NCBI GenBank assembly: GCA_046082625.1
Contig: JBJTYE010000111.1
Span: 1 to 10,069, forward strand
DNA from: Casp-actino8 sp046082625
Lineage (GTDB): Bacteria; Actinomycetota; Acidimicrobiia; Acidimicrobiales; Ilumatobacteraceae
Length of the DNA: 10,069 bases
Direction: 5' to 3'
In this document: positions 1 to 6,429 of the stretch, one piece after another
Layout: every line of letters starts with the position of its first letter
How positions within the stretch are numbered: the first letter of the stretch is position 1
Position numbers and translations under genes: made by a program
The notes under the pieces: model-generated
The model's input: only the letters and a program-made list of their open reading frames with translations
Database searches by the model: none
What the model was told of the DNA's origin: nothing

Positions 1-1
1 C

Positions 2-394
2 GAACTCGTTCCCTTGTGCGTCGCCACGGTATCCCTGGCCGAAACCATCAACGTCTCACCGACTTTGGTGATCGGTGAAGTGGTCGGGATGACCGTCGAA
101 GGGGAGCGCCTGACAGCCTCCTTGAAGGGGCGAGCGGCCGCAGACTGGCTGCAGGTCTCGCCGAACGGATTCGGCACACTCGATGTGAAAGTCACCTTGG
201 AGACCCATGACGGGGCTCTGATCCATGCGACCTATTCGGGTCGACTGCAGTTCGACACCGGGGACGTGTACGCCACGCCCTTGTTCCACATCGGCGACGA
301 GCGATACGCCTGGGTCAACCGCATCCAGGCGGTGGCCAAGGGAACCTTCACCGGACCGACGACTCTGGTCTACGACATGTACGAATTGCGCTGA
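2..394 (+). CDS. DUF3237 family protein (5' end outside window)
   Basis: The frame is open from base 2, so the gene probably begins just before the window. The visible 131 residues start ELVPLCVATVSL, which matches the usual beginning of DUF3237 proteins (ExxxL-F/C-x-L), so only a few residues should be missing. A TTG at base 14 could be read as a start but would cut off this conserved first strand. Family hallmarks are the GADW-like AADWLQV near the middle, the LETHDGALIHATYSG strand that matches the family's L-T-x-DGALIYxxxxG, and a C-terminal YAWVNRIQAVAKGT resembling YxWLNRxxxVGxG. DUF3237 is a small beta-barrel-like family of unknown biochemical role. No signal peptide or membrane segment is visible. 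The next plus-strand gene starts 128 bases downstream. Family assignment is fairly sure; function is unknown. Confidence 0.8.
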   Translation, partial: ELVPLCVATVSLAETINVSPTLVIGEVVGMTVEGERLTASLKGRAAADWLQVSPNGFGTLDVKVTLETHDGALIHATYSGRLQFDTGDVYATPLFHIGDERYAWVNRIQAVAKGTFTGPTTLVYDMYELR

Positions 395-522
395 GTCAGG
401 GAGCTCCGGCAGCAAATTCCTTGTAGGCGTCGAGCGCGCGCCGAGTGGCGAAAGCCTTCATGACCTCCATGCCGTGGGAATGCGTGTCCATGCGTGGCAG
501 TCTTGCGGGAGTTGTTCCGAGA

Positions 523-1266
523 ATGGATGGACCAATGTCACAAAAGATCAATCCCGATCGCCTACTTCTGAGCGGACCCCGTCTTCGCCGTCGTGAACTG
601 GGGACATTGTTTCGGGTCACCAGGGAAATGCTCGGTGGCTTTCGACGTCTGCACTTCGTCGGACCGTGTGTGACGGTCTTCGGTTCGGCACGGGTCCGAG
701 AGGGAGATCCCGAATACGCGTTGGCCCGCCGGGTGGGGGCGGCCATGAGCGAACTGGGGTTGTCGGTCATCACCGGCGGTGGGCCGGGGATCATGGAGGC
801 GGCCAATCGAGGCGCTCAGGAGGCCGGGGGCCAGAGCATCGGTTGCAACATCGAATTGCCGCGGGAGCAGAAGCCGAACGACTTTCTGGACATCAGTATC
901 GACTTCCGATACTTCTTCGTTCGCAAGTTGATGATGGTGAAGTACTCGTATGCCTTCATCGTCATGCCGGGAGGCTTCGGCACGGTGGACGAACTCTTCG
1001 AAGCTCTGACTCTCATTCAGACGGCCAAGATCAGCGACTTCCCGGTGGTGCTCATGGGTTGCGAATTCTGGGAGCCGTTGCATCGACAGTTGGACGCCAT
1101 GGTGGAGAGTGGATTGATCGATGCCAACGATCTGGACCTGTTGTGCATCACCGATGAGGTGACCGAGGCCGTGCGGCACATCGAGCACTGTGCCATCGCC
1201 AAATTCAAGCTCCATCCCCGATTGCGCCCGATTCGCTTCCTGGGTGAGGCCACACCGGTCGGTTGA
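523..1266 (+). CDS. LOG family (TIGR00730) nucleotide 5'-monophosphate phosphoribohydrolase
   Basis: LOG proteins are cytosolic Rossmann-fold enzymes that release the free base from (cytokinin) nucleoside 5'-monophosphates; many bacterial members act on AMP/IMP-like nucleotides with unknown physiology. From the ATG at 523 the product has 247 residues. It shows VTVFGSARV (about 50-58), the phosphate loop GGGPGIMEAANRGA (85-98), the RK pair in FFVRKLMMVK (R134, K135) and the signature PGGFGTVDE (149-157), whose last Glu is the expected catalytic residue. The older label 'lysine decarboxylase' for this family is misleading. The start is uncertain. In-frame starts exist at 445 (GTG), 460, 469, 523 and 535; I chose 523 because GGGAG lies at 507-511 and because third-position G/C bias falls between about 500 and 540. 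The 445-522 extension reads poorly as protein and overlaps a coding-like minus frame. Transcription probably ends at the hairpin 1274-1299. The gene stands alone. Confidence 0.9.
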   Translation: MDGPMSQKINPDRLLLSGPRLRRRELGTLFRVTREMLGGFRRLHFVGPCVTVFGSARVREGDPEYALARRVGAAMSELGLSVITGGGPGIMEAANRGAQEAGGQSIGCNIELPREQKPNDFLDISIDFRYFFVRKLMMVKYSYAFIVMPGGFGTVDELFEALTLIQTAKISDFPVVLMGCEFWEPLHRQLDAMVESGLIDANDLDLLCITDEVTEAVRHIEHCAIAKFKLHPRLRPIRFLGEATPVG

Positions 1267-1273
1267 ATAGCGA

Positions 1274-1299
1274 AGACCCGGCGCCGAAGCGCCGGGTCT
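1274..1299. terminator. Hairpin between convergent genes, probable bidirectional terminator
   Basis: A perfect 11-bp stem (AGACCCGGCGC pairing with GCGCCGGGTCT) closes a 4-base loop, eight bases after the LOG stop and 54 bases beyond the stop of the minus-strand secreted-protein gene. Read on the plus strand the loop is CGAA; read on the minus strand it is UUCG closed by C-G, the extra-stable tetraloop. Neither side is followed by a proper U-run, which is common for high-GC actinobacterial terminators. Its position between two converging genes supports termination in both directions. Confidence 0.75.
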
Positions 1300-1353
1300 C
1301 ACAGGATGTCTCTTCTCGTCGAGCCCCTGGGGGTCGACGTCGATGCTTACCGA

Positions 1354-1653
1354 TCAGCGAGTCTCGGGCACTGGCTCTCCGGCGACCGTCGACGAAACGC
1401 AGTCCTTGTCCAGACCGTTCCCCTCGCCGCCGAATCCCTGAGAAGGACCTTCGCCCTGGCCGGGGTTGTCGACGCCGTGGACGCCGTTGCAACCGCCCCA
1501 GTAGTCGTTGCGACTGCTGTTCGAGTTGGCACTCTGGGCCGAGTTACCGAGATTCGCTTCATTATCCGACGCAGCGTTCGCTGCCGGCACCGCAACCGCA
1601 GCCAGAAGACTGGTGACGATGGCAGCTCGGGTGATGACACTGAACTTCTTCAT
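1354..1653 (-). CDS. Small secreted protein, Asn/Gly/Ser-rich, family not recognised
   Basis: The 99-residue product has a textbook Sec signal peptide: MKK-F basic start, a hydrophobic core of about residues 9-24, and an AXA site (AANA, cleavage after residue 27). The mature part of about 72 residues is acidic and rich in Asn, Gly and Ser, with an NSNSSRNDYWGG stretch near its middle and a Gly/Gln/Glu-rich segment at 64-80. It has exactly two cysteines (C55 and C85), which could form one disulfide after export. There is no lipobox, LPXTG motif or membrane segment beyond the signal. The ATG at 1653 is well supported by AAGGGAG (complement of 1660-1666) six bases upstream. It is the only minus-strand gene I accept, divergent from tsaE and convergent with the LOG gene. 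I recognise no family. A cell-surface, signalling or antimicrobial role is possible but nothing in the sequence decides it. Confidence 0.8.
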   Translation of the reverse strand: MKKFSVITRAAIVTSLLAAVAVPAANAASDNEANLGNSAQSANSNSSRNDYWGGCNGVHGVDNPGQGEGPSQGFGGEGNGLDKDCVSSTVAGEPVPETR

Positions 1654-1697
1654 GATTGTCTCCCTTTCGATCCCGGTCGGCCGGGCCTCGAATCGAG

Positions 1698-1727
1698 ACC
1701 CTACTGTACTCCAGGGGTCTGGAACAA
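1698..1727 (-). promoter_or_regulatory. Candidate promoter of the secreted-protein gene
   Basis: On the minus strand TTGTTC (complement of 1722-1727) and TAGGGT (complement of 1698-1703) lie 18 bases apart, giving a predicted start near 1691 and a leader of about 37 bases with a strong Shine-Dalgarno. TACAGT (complement of 1703-1708) overlaps and is an alternative -10 box. The match is only moderate, so this is a suggestion. Confidence 0.35.
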
Positions 1728-1774
1728 GAATTCAATTGGGCAATGGCCCCCGTGAGGCCGTTCCGGGCCGTGGG

Positions 1775-1780
1775 TAGGCT
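1775..1780 (+). promoter_or_regulatory. -10 box TAGGCT of tsaE, probable leaderless promoter
   Basis: TAGGCT is followed by exactly six bases and then the GTG at 1787, so a transcript starting at the usual distance would begin at or next to the start codon. No Shine-Dalgarno precedes this GTG. The same TANNNT-six bases-start pattern occurs at 8634 and 9132 in this window. No good -35 box is visible. This promoter would drive the whole tsaE-to-maf run. Confidence 0.55.
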
Positions 1781-1786
1781 CATAGG

Positions 1787-2290
1787 GTGTTCCGGTGCCC
1801 CGACATTCGGATGGCGGCCGCATCCCCCGATGAAACTCGGAGCATCGCATCCGGGATCGCCGGTTCGTGTCGACCCGGTGATGTGATCCTGCTGAGTGGG
1901 GAAATGGGCTCGGGGAAGACCGTTTTCGTACAGGGTTTCGGTCGGGCCGTGGGTGTCGACGAACAGATCACCAGCCCCACCTTCACCCTCGTGCACACCT
2001 ATTCGACGGGTCGCCTCCCGCTCCACCACGCCGATCTGTACCGACTCGATCTCCTGAGTGAGGTGGCGGATCTGGCACTCGGCGAATTGGCCGAAGGCGA
2101 CGGAATCCTCGTGGTGGAGTGGGGAGCCCCGGCCGCGGATTTCGTCGGCGATCACCTGGAAGTGGTCATCGAGCGGTCGCCGACCGATGACGACCAGCGG
2201 ATCCTGACGGTCCGGGCCGTGGGGTCGGCTTGGGAGACCCGCTGGAGGACGTTGGTGTCGGCTCTGGCGCCGTGGCAGGTGGCGGCCTGA
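1787..2290 (+). CDS. tsaE: tRNA t6A biosynthesis ATPase TsaE
   Basis: TsaE is the small P-loop ATPase that works with TsaB and TsaD in the step that places threonylcarbamoyl on A37 of ANN-decoding tRNAs; its ATP hydrolysis is needed for turnover of the complex. The 167-residue product shows the Walker A motif GEMGSGKT (38-45), the family segment SPTFTLVHTY (63-72), HADLYRL (81-87) and VVEWG (109-113), all in normal order and spacing. Length is typical of the family. The GTG at 1787 is preferred because a -10 box sits six bases upstream, making it a likely leaderless start; the ATG at 1811 (residue 9) would remove only eight poorly conserved residues. It is the first gene of the run, two bases before tsaB. 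The last 40 residues are a variable extension with no motif I recognise. Confidence 0.95.
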   Translation: MFRCPDIRMAAASPDETRSIASGIAGSCRPGDVILLSGEMGSGKTVFVQGFGRAVGVDEQITSPTFTLVHTYSTGRLPLHHADLYRLDLLSEVADLALGELAEGDGILVVEWGAPAADFVGDHLEVVIERSPTDDDQRILTVRAVGSAWETRWRTLVSALAPWQVAA

Positions 2291-2292
2291 CG

Positions 2293-3009
2293 ATGTTGGT
2301 CCTCGGAATCGAAACTGCCACCGATCGCGTCGGTGTGGCCATCGGGGATCACCAGGGGATGCGGGCACTCTTCGAAGCCACGCTCGGGCGTCGCCACGCC
2401 GAGACGGTCGCCCCGGCCGTGGACTTCGTCCGCCGTCACGCCGACGTCGATCTGCGCGACCTGTCGGCGATCGCCGTGGATGTCGGGCCCGGCCTCTTCA
2501 CCGGACTGCGCGTCGGATTGGCCACGGCGAAGACCTTGGCGCAGGCCCTCGAGCTCCCGATGATCGGGCTGAACAGCCTCGAGGTTCTGGCCCATCCTCT
2601 CCGACGAACCGGTCTCCGATCGGCGCAGATCATCGCCTCGGTGGTCGACGGTCGCAAAGGGCAGGTCTTCTTCGCGTTCTTTCGAGCCGATGACGGAGAC
2701 ATCCGACAGCTCGTCGAACCACGAGCCGGTTCGATCGAGGATCTGGTGGTGGCCATCGACGATCGCGGCCAGGACGTCCTGTGTGTCGGCGATGGTGCCC
2801 TCCGTTACGGTGCGGAGATCTCCGCCAGTCGCTTCGCCACCATCGGAGATTCCTTCGAGGCACATCCGAGTGTGGCCTCGCTCGTGTACCTGGCGACATC
2901 CAAAGCCCGACGCCAGGAATTCACCGATCACAACGAGATGAATGCCCTCTACCTGCGCCGACCGGATGCCGAGATCAACTGGGCCACCCGCTCCGGGGTG
3001 ACGACGTGA
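2293..3009 (+). CDS. tsaB: tRNA t6A biosynthesis protein TsaB
   Basis: TsaB is a catalytically inactive ASKHA-fold paralogue of TsaD that dimerises with it and recruits TsaE during t6A synthesis. The 238-residue product opens with the family strand LVLGIETATD, then HAE at 35-37, the signature VGPGLFTGLRVGLATAKTLA (64-83; the usual GPGSFTGLR has Leu for Ser here), and DGRKGQVFF (119-127), close to the family's DARxxxVY. The C-terminal part is less conserved, as usual. The ATG at 2293 lies two bases after the tsaE stop, with only a weak GGTGGCGG ahead, so translation is probably coupled. An upstream in-frame start at 2230 would overlap tsaE and add non-homologous residues. The stop overlaps the rimI start as GTGA. 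Confidence 0.95.
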   Translation: MLVLGIETATDRVGVAIGDHQGMRALFEATLGRRHAETVAPAVDFVRRHADVDLRDLSAIAVDVGPGLFTGLRVGLATAKTLAQALELPMIGLNSLEVLAHPLRRTGLRSAQIIASVVDGRKGQVFFAFFRADDGDIRQLVEPRAGSIEDLVVAIDDRGQDVLCVGDGALRYGAEISASRFATIGDSFEAHPSVASLVYLATSKARRQEFTDHNEMNALYLRRPDAEINWATRSGVTT

Positions 3010-3545
3010 GCATCGTGCAGCGCGTCCGTCAGTCGGGAACGTCACTCGTGATCGAACCCATGCGTCGCCGCCACATCCGCGACGTCCTGGTCATCGAAGA
3101 GCAGTGCCACCCCAAGCCGTGGACCGCCTGGGTCTTCGCCAGCGAGATCGACCTCGCTCGCCACGGTGAGCGCTACTACGCCGTGACGCGCCTCGGGTCG
3201 GAATTGATCGGCTACGGGGGGCTCTTGTTCGCCCCTGACGAAGCACACGTGACCAACATCGCCGTCGATCCGCGGTACCGCCGCCACGGACACGGCCGGA
3301 GGATCTTGGTACACCTGATCGACACCGCCGTCCGACTCGGATGTACGGCACTCACGCTCGAGGTGCGAGTCGGGAACACCGCGGCGCAGAACCTGTACCG
3401 GCAATTCGGATTCGCGCCCGCCGGCATCCGTCAGCGCTACTACGAGAATTCCGAGGACGCCCTGGTGATGTGGGCCCACGACATCCAGGGTGACGAGTTC
3501 GGCCAGCGACTGGAACGAGTGCGGGCCACGGTGGTGGCGCGATGA
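3006..3545 (+). CDS. rimI: Ribosomal protein N-alpha-acetyltransferase RimI (GNAT family)
   Basis: RimI transfers acetyl from acetyl-CoA to the N-terminal amine of ribosomal protein S18 in E. coli; actinobacterial homologues may have wider targets. The 179-residue product carries the GNAT core: beta-4 VTNIAVDPRYRR, the acetyl-CoA loop RRHGHG (92-97, the R/QxxGxG/A motif), LEVRVGNTAAQNLY (118-131) and the RimI-type ending FGFAPAGIRQRYYENSEDALVMW. E119 and Y131 are 12 residues apart, the same spacing as the proposed base and acid E103/Y115 of E. coli RimI. The GTG at 3006 overlaps the tsaB stop by four bases (GTGA), so I take it as the coupled start; the first 16 residues are not conserved, and the ATG at 3060 is too deep in the fold. 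About 20 extra C-terminal residues follow the domain. Its stop overlaps tsaD as ATGA. The association with tsaB/tsaD is widespread in bacteria. Confidence 0.93.
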   Translation: MSIVQRVRQSGTSLVIEPMRRRHIRDVLVIEEQCHPKPWTAWVFASEIDLARHGERYYAVTRLGSELIGYGGLLFAPDEAHVTNIAVDPRYRRHGHGRRILVHLIDTAVRLGCTALTLEVRVGNTAAQNLYRQFGFAPAGIRQRYYENSEDALVMWAHDIQGDEFGQRLERVRATVVAR

Positions 3546-4588
3546 CGATCGTGAAAGCACCATCGATCGACGACTCGACACTCGTCTTGGCGATCGAGAC
3601 CAGTTGCGACGAAACGGCGGCGGCCGTGGTGCTCGGGGGTCGCGACGTGTTGTCGAGTGTGGTGAGTACCCAGATCGACCTGCACGCCGCATTCGGCGGC
3701 GTCGTTCCGGAGATCGCCAGCCGGGCTCATCTCGAAGTCCTGAACCCGGTCATCGCCCGGGCCATCGAGGAATCGGGTGTGGACGCCTCTCGCATCGACG
3801 TTGTGGCCGCCACGCACGGACCGGGTCTGATCGGGGCCCTGTTGATCGGGGTCTCGGCTGCCAAGGCTCTGTCGTTGGCCTGGGAGATTCCCTACATCGG
3901 TGTCAATCACATGGAGGCCCATCTCTACGCCGGCCTCCTCGAGGACCCGACCCTGGACCTGCCATTGGTGGTGCTGCTGGTGTCCGGTGGCCACACGATG
4001 CTGGTGGAGATGCAGGATCACGGTCGGTATCGCCTGCTCGGGCGCACCATCGACGATGCCGCCGGCGAAGCCTTCGACAAAGTCGCCCGATTCCTCGGCC
4101 TCGGATACCCGGGTGGCCCGGCGATCGACGCCTTGGCCCGGGAGGGAGATCCATCGGCCATCGATTTCCCGCGGGCCATGATGCACGAAGGTCTCGACTT
4201 CAGTTTCAGCGGCCTCAAGACCTCGGTCGTGAATCACGTGCGCAGACATCCCGACGTGTCGACGGCCGATGTGGCGGCGTCCTTCCAGGAGGCCGTGGTG
4301 GACGTGCTGGTGGCCAAGACTCGCCGGGCGGTGGAGGCAGTCGACGCCAAGGGTGTGGTCCTCGGTGGTGGAGTGGCGGCGAACACCGTCTTGCGAGAGC
4401 GGTTCGCGGCCATGGCGGCCGAGATCGGTCGACGCTGCTCACTGCCGAGTCGCGCCATGTGCACCGACAACGCCGCCATGATCGGCGCCGCGGCGTGGCA
4501 CCGATTGCGCAGCGACGGTCCGACGTCGCTCGACACCGGAGCCTTCCCCAATCTGCGACTCCCGGTCCTCGCCGGAGACGAATCGTGA
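3542..4588 (+). CDS. tsaD: tRNA N6-adenosine threonylcarbamoyltransferase TsaD
   Basis: TsaD (formerly Gcp/YgjD) transfers the threonylcarbamoyl group from threonylcarbamoyl-AMP to N6 of A37 in tRNAs reading ANN codons, in a complex with TsaB and TsaE. The 348-residue product is full length with every hallmark: AIETSCDETAAAV (17-29), PEIASRAHLE (56-65), the metal-binding NHMEAH (H123 and H127), SGGHTMLV (148-155), DDAAGEAFDKVAR (171-183), YPGGPAID (189-196), FSGLKT (222-227), GGGVAAN (275-281) and CTDNAAMIG (D309 is the third metal ligand). No key residue is missing, so the enzyme should be active. The ATG at 3542 overlaps the rimI stop by four bases, and its own stop overlaps the dus start by four bases. 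Translation of this block is therefore likely coupled. Confidence 0.97.
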   Translation: MTIVKAPSIDDSTLVLAIETSCDETAAAVVLGGRDVLSSVVSTQIDLHAAFGGVVPEIASRAHLEVLNPVIARAIEESGVDASRIDVVAATHGPGLIGALLIGVSAAKALSLAWEIPYIGVNHMEAHLYAGLLEDPTLDLPLVVLLVSGGHTMLVEMQDHGRYRLLGRTIDDAAGEAFDKVARFLGLGYPGGPAIDALAREGDPSAIDFPRAMMHEGLDFSFSGLKTSVVNHVRRHPDVSTADVAASFQEAVVDVLVAKTRRAVEAVDAKGVVLGGGVAANTVLRERFAAMAAEIGRRCSLPSRAMCTDNAAMIGAAAWHRLRSDGPTSLDTGAFPNLRLPVLAGDES

Positions 4589-5742
4589 CCGCCTTGCGCA
4601 TCGGCTCCCTCGAACTGCCGGCCCCGGTCGTCCTGGCCCCCATGGCCGGGGTCACCAACGCCCCGTTCCGCTCGCTCTGCCGGGAGTTCGCTCCCGGCCT
4701 GCTCTACGTGAACGAGATGGTCATGGCCACGGCGTTGGTGCACGGCAGCGCCAAGACCGAGAAGATGGTCACCTTCTCTCCCGGTGAGTCGCCGCGCAGT
4801 CTGCAGCTCTACGGAAGCGATCCCGTGATGTTGGCGCGGGCCATCACCAAGTTGGGTGACGCCGGGGCCGTGGATCACATCGACATGAACTTCGGGTGTC
4901 CCGCCGCCAAGGTGACGCGTAAGGGCGGTGGGGCGGCGGTCCCGGCCAAACCCAACCTGTTGCGGGCCATCATGCGGGCCGCCGTGCACGCGGCCCGTCC
5001 GTACGGCATCCCGGTCTCGGCGAAGTTCCGGATGGGAATCGACGAAGACCTCATGACCTTTCGCTCCACCGGAGAGATCGCTCAGGACGAGGGGATCGCT
5101 TCGGTGGCCTTGCATGCCCGCACGGCCGAGCAGCACTACAGCGGGCGAGCTCGATGGAACGCCATCGCCGAGCTCAAATCCGTCGTCACCGACATTCCCG
5201 TTCTCGGCAACGGCGACATCTGGACGGCGGAGGACGCGTTGGCGATGGTGCGCGAGACCGGTTGCGACGGTGTGGTCGTGGGTCGCGGCTGTCTCGGACG
5301 GCCCTGGCTGTTCGGTGACCTGGGGGCGGCTTTCGCCGGAGATCCAGTTCCCGGTCCGCGTCCGCTCGGATGGGTGGTGGAGGTCATGAAACGCCACGTG
5401 CGCGGTCTCGACGAGCACTTCGGAGAGGATTCCTCCGGATCGCGTCGCGGCGTCCGCGACTTCCGCAAACACGTGTCCTGGTATCTCACCGGCTATCCGG
5501 TCGGGGGCGAGATCCGGCATCGATTGGCCAATGCCCACACCGTCACTGAAGTGGACGACTTGTTGGACGCAATGGTGAGCGAACACGGTGCAGGGCTTTC
5601 GGTGATTCCTGGAGGGGAGAGTTTGCGGCGGGGTAAGACCAGTGGACCCATCCGCGTGGCCCTGCCCGAGGGCTACCGAGATCGACTCGACGATCTGGCG
5701 GTGCCCGACGACGACGATGTGATGGCTCTGTCGGGAGGATGA
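4585..5742 (+). CDS. dusB: tRNA-dihydrouridine synthase (DusB-type)
   Basis: Dus enzymes are FMN-dependent TIM-barrel reductases that use NADPH to convert specific uridines of tRNA, usually in the D-loop, to dihydrouridine. The 385-residue product shows the FMN-binding start APMAGVTNAPFR (18-29), NFGCP with catalytic Cys105, KFRMG (147-151), HART (177-180), YSGRARW (185-191), GNGDI (208-212) and GRGCLGRPWLF (233-243). The pattern fits the nifR3/DusB branch. The C-terminal helical domain is followed by a tail of roughly 45 residues (GESLRRGKTSGP ... then an acidic DDDD stretch), which I recall from other actinobacterial Dus proteins. The GTG at 4585 overlaps the tsaD stop (GTGA). The same frame stays open a long way upstream, antisense in meaning to tsaD, but that part is not homologous. 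The substrate position on tRNA cannot be told from sequence. It is an insertion relative to the mycobacterial tsaD-groES order. Confidence 0.94.
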   Translation: MTALRIGSLELPAPVVLAPMAGVTNAPFRSLCREFAPGLLYVNEMVMATALVHGSAKTEKMVTFSPGESPRSLQLYGSDPVMLARAITKLGDAGAVDHIDMNFGCPAAKVTRKGGGAAVPAKPNLLRAIMRAAVHAARPYGIPVSAKFRMGIDEDLMTFRSTGEIAQDEGIASVALHARTAEQHYSGRARWNAIAELKSVVTDIPVLGNGDIWTAEDALAMVRETGCDGVVVGRGCLGRPWLFGDLGAAFAGDPVPGPRPLGWVVEVMKRHVRGLDEHFGEDSSGSRRGVRDFRKHVSWYLTGYPVGGEIRHRLANAHTVTEVDDLLDAMVSEHGAGLSVIPGGESLRRGKTSGPIRVALPEGYRDRLDDLAVPDDDDVMALSGG

Positions 5743-5755
5743 GGGGAGTGGATCG

Positions 5756-6373
5756 ATGAAGGCCGACGTCGTTCTCGGTTCCGGTTCTCCCCGCCGACTC
5801 GAGTTGATGCGGAGTCTCGGCGTCGAACCGCGGGTGGTGCTCCCCGACATCGATGAATCGGTGCACGCCGGAGAGACGGCAACGGAGTACGTGCGTCGCC
5901 TGGCGGCCGAGAAGTTGGACGCCGTCATGCGTCGCGTCGGTGCGGCGAGCGTGGGCACGATCGTCGTCACCGCCGACACCACGGTGGAGATCGACGGCCG
6001 GATTCTCGGCAAGCCCGAAACCGACGCCGAGGCCACGACCATGCTCGAAGCTCTGAGTGGACGCGAACATCGGGTGCACACCGGGCTGGCGGTGGCCGTC
6101 GCCGGCCCGGGATGTCGCGGGGTGGACTGGAACGGTCACGTGGAAGTGGTGACCACCACGGTTCGGTTCCGCCACCTGGAGTCCGGCGAGATCCACCGCT
6201 ACGTGGCCACCGGCGAACCCCTGGACAAAGCCGGCGCCTACGCCATTCAGGGCGGGGCGTCGGCCTTCGTCGAGCGCATCGAAGGCCCTCTCGACTCGGT
6301 GGTCGGACTGCCCCTCGACCGTCTGGTGGACATCTGCGCTGGACTCGGCCAACCCCTGCCCACCGGCGCCTGA
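5756..6373 (+). CDS. maf: Maf family nucleoside triphosphate pyrophosphatase (YhdE-type)
   Basis: Maf proteins hydrolyse nucleoside triphosphates to monophosphate and pyrophosphate, removing modified or excess nucleotides; over-expression of some blocks septation. The 205-residue product shows the N-terminal GSGSPRRLELM (8-18), ADTTV (73-77, with the metal/catalytic Asp74), LGKPETD (84-90), SGREHRVHTG (101-110), TGEPLDKAGAYAIQG (152-166) and VVGLPL (182-187). ADT rather than ADQ, and DKAGAYxIQG rather than the CAGSF-type segment, place it with the YhdE branch that prefers dTTP, UTP and related pyrimidine nucleotides, not the YceF m7GTP branch. The ATG at 5756 has GGGGAG at 5743-5748 with a 7-base spacer, a good site. 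It starts 13 bases after the dus stop and is probably the last gene of the tsaE-led run. A modest insertion at about 117-128 (GPGCRGVDWNGH) sits between two core strands. Confidence 0.93.
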   Translation: MKADVVLGSGSPRRLELMRSLGVEPRVVLPDIDESVHAGETATEYVRRLAAEKLDAVMRRVGAASVGTIVVTADTTVEIDGRILGKPETDAEATTMLEALSGREHRVHTGLAVAVAGPGCRGVDWNGHVEVVTTTVRFRHLESGEIHRYVATGEPLDKAGAYAIQGGASAFVERIEGPLDSVVGLPLDRLVDICAGLGQPLPTGA

Positions 6374-6380
6374 CCAGGCG

Positions 6381-6407
6381 TTAGCACTCGCAGTCTCCGG
6401 TTGCTAA
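6381..6407. promoter_or_regulatory. Degenerate upstream CIRCE operator (HrcA site)
   Basis: The left arm TTAGCACTC is a perfect CIRCE half-site. After nine bases (6390-6398) the right arm is GGTTGCTAA, differing from GAGTGCTAA at two positions. It begins only seven bases after the maf stop. The right arm contains the proposed -35 box TTGCTA at 6401-6406, so bound HrcA would cover the promoter. Confidence 0.75.
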
Positions 6408-6429
6408 CGGACCCCGAGCGCCCTAGCCT
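6401..6429 (+). promoter_or_regulatory. groES-groEL promoter between two CIRCE elements
   Basis: TTGCTA (6401-6406) and TAGCCT (6424-6429) are separated by 17 bases, a vegetative-type sigma-70/HrdB promoter. The -35 lies inside the right arm of the upstream CIRCE and the last base of the -10 is the first base of the downstream CIRCE. Transcription would begin near 6436 inside the downstream operator, leaving a leader of about 120 bases before groES. The predicted arrangement means HrcA binding at either site blocks polymerase. Confidence 0.65.

Noticed and set aside
1263..1755. Plus-strand open frames of about 117 and 149 codons opposite the secreted-protein gene
   Set aside because: They are Arg-rich shadows of the minus-strand gene, which has a signal peptide and a strong ribosome-binding site. 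They also cross the hairpin 1274-1299.
2781..3005. In-frame extension upstream of rimI inside tsaB
   Set aside because: The residues are not GNAT-like, and the GTG at 3006 overlapping the tsaB stop is the natural coupled start.
3490..4584. Long in-frame extension upstream of the dus start, which would make a 750-residue protein
   Set aside because: It lies within rimI and tsaD in a different frame and reads as an Arg/Gly-rich shadow. The TIM-barrel start follows immediately after the GTG at 4585.
4234..6081. 615-codon open frame on the minus strand across tsaD, dus and maf
   Set aside because: It is antisense to three well-supported genes, has low-complexity translation, no ribosome-binding site and no homology signature.
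6367..6380. Palindrome CGCCTG-AC-CAGGCG over the maf stop, as a possible terminator between maf and groES
   Set aside because: The stem is five or six bases with too small a loop and no U-run, and it runs straight into the CIRCE element. Read-through from maf cannot be excluded on this basis.
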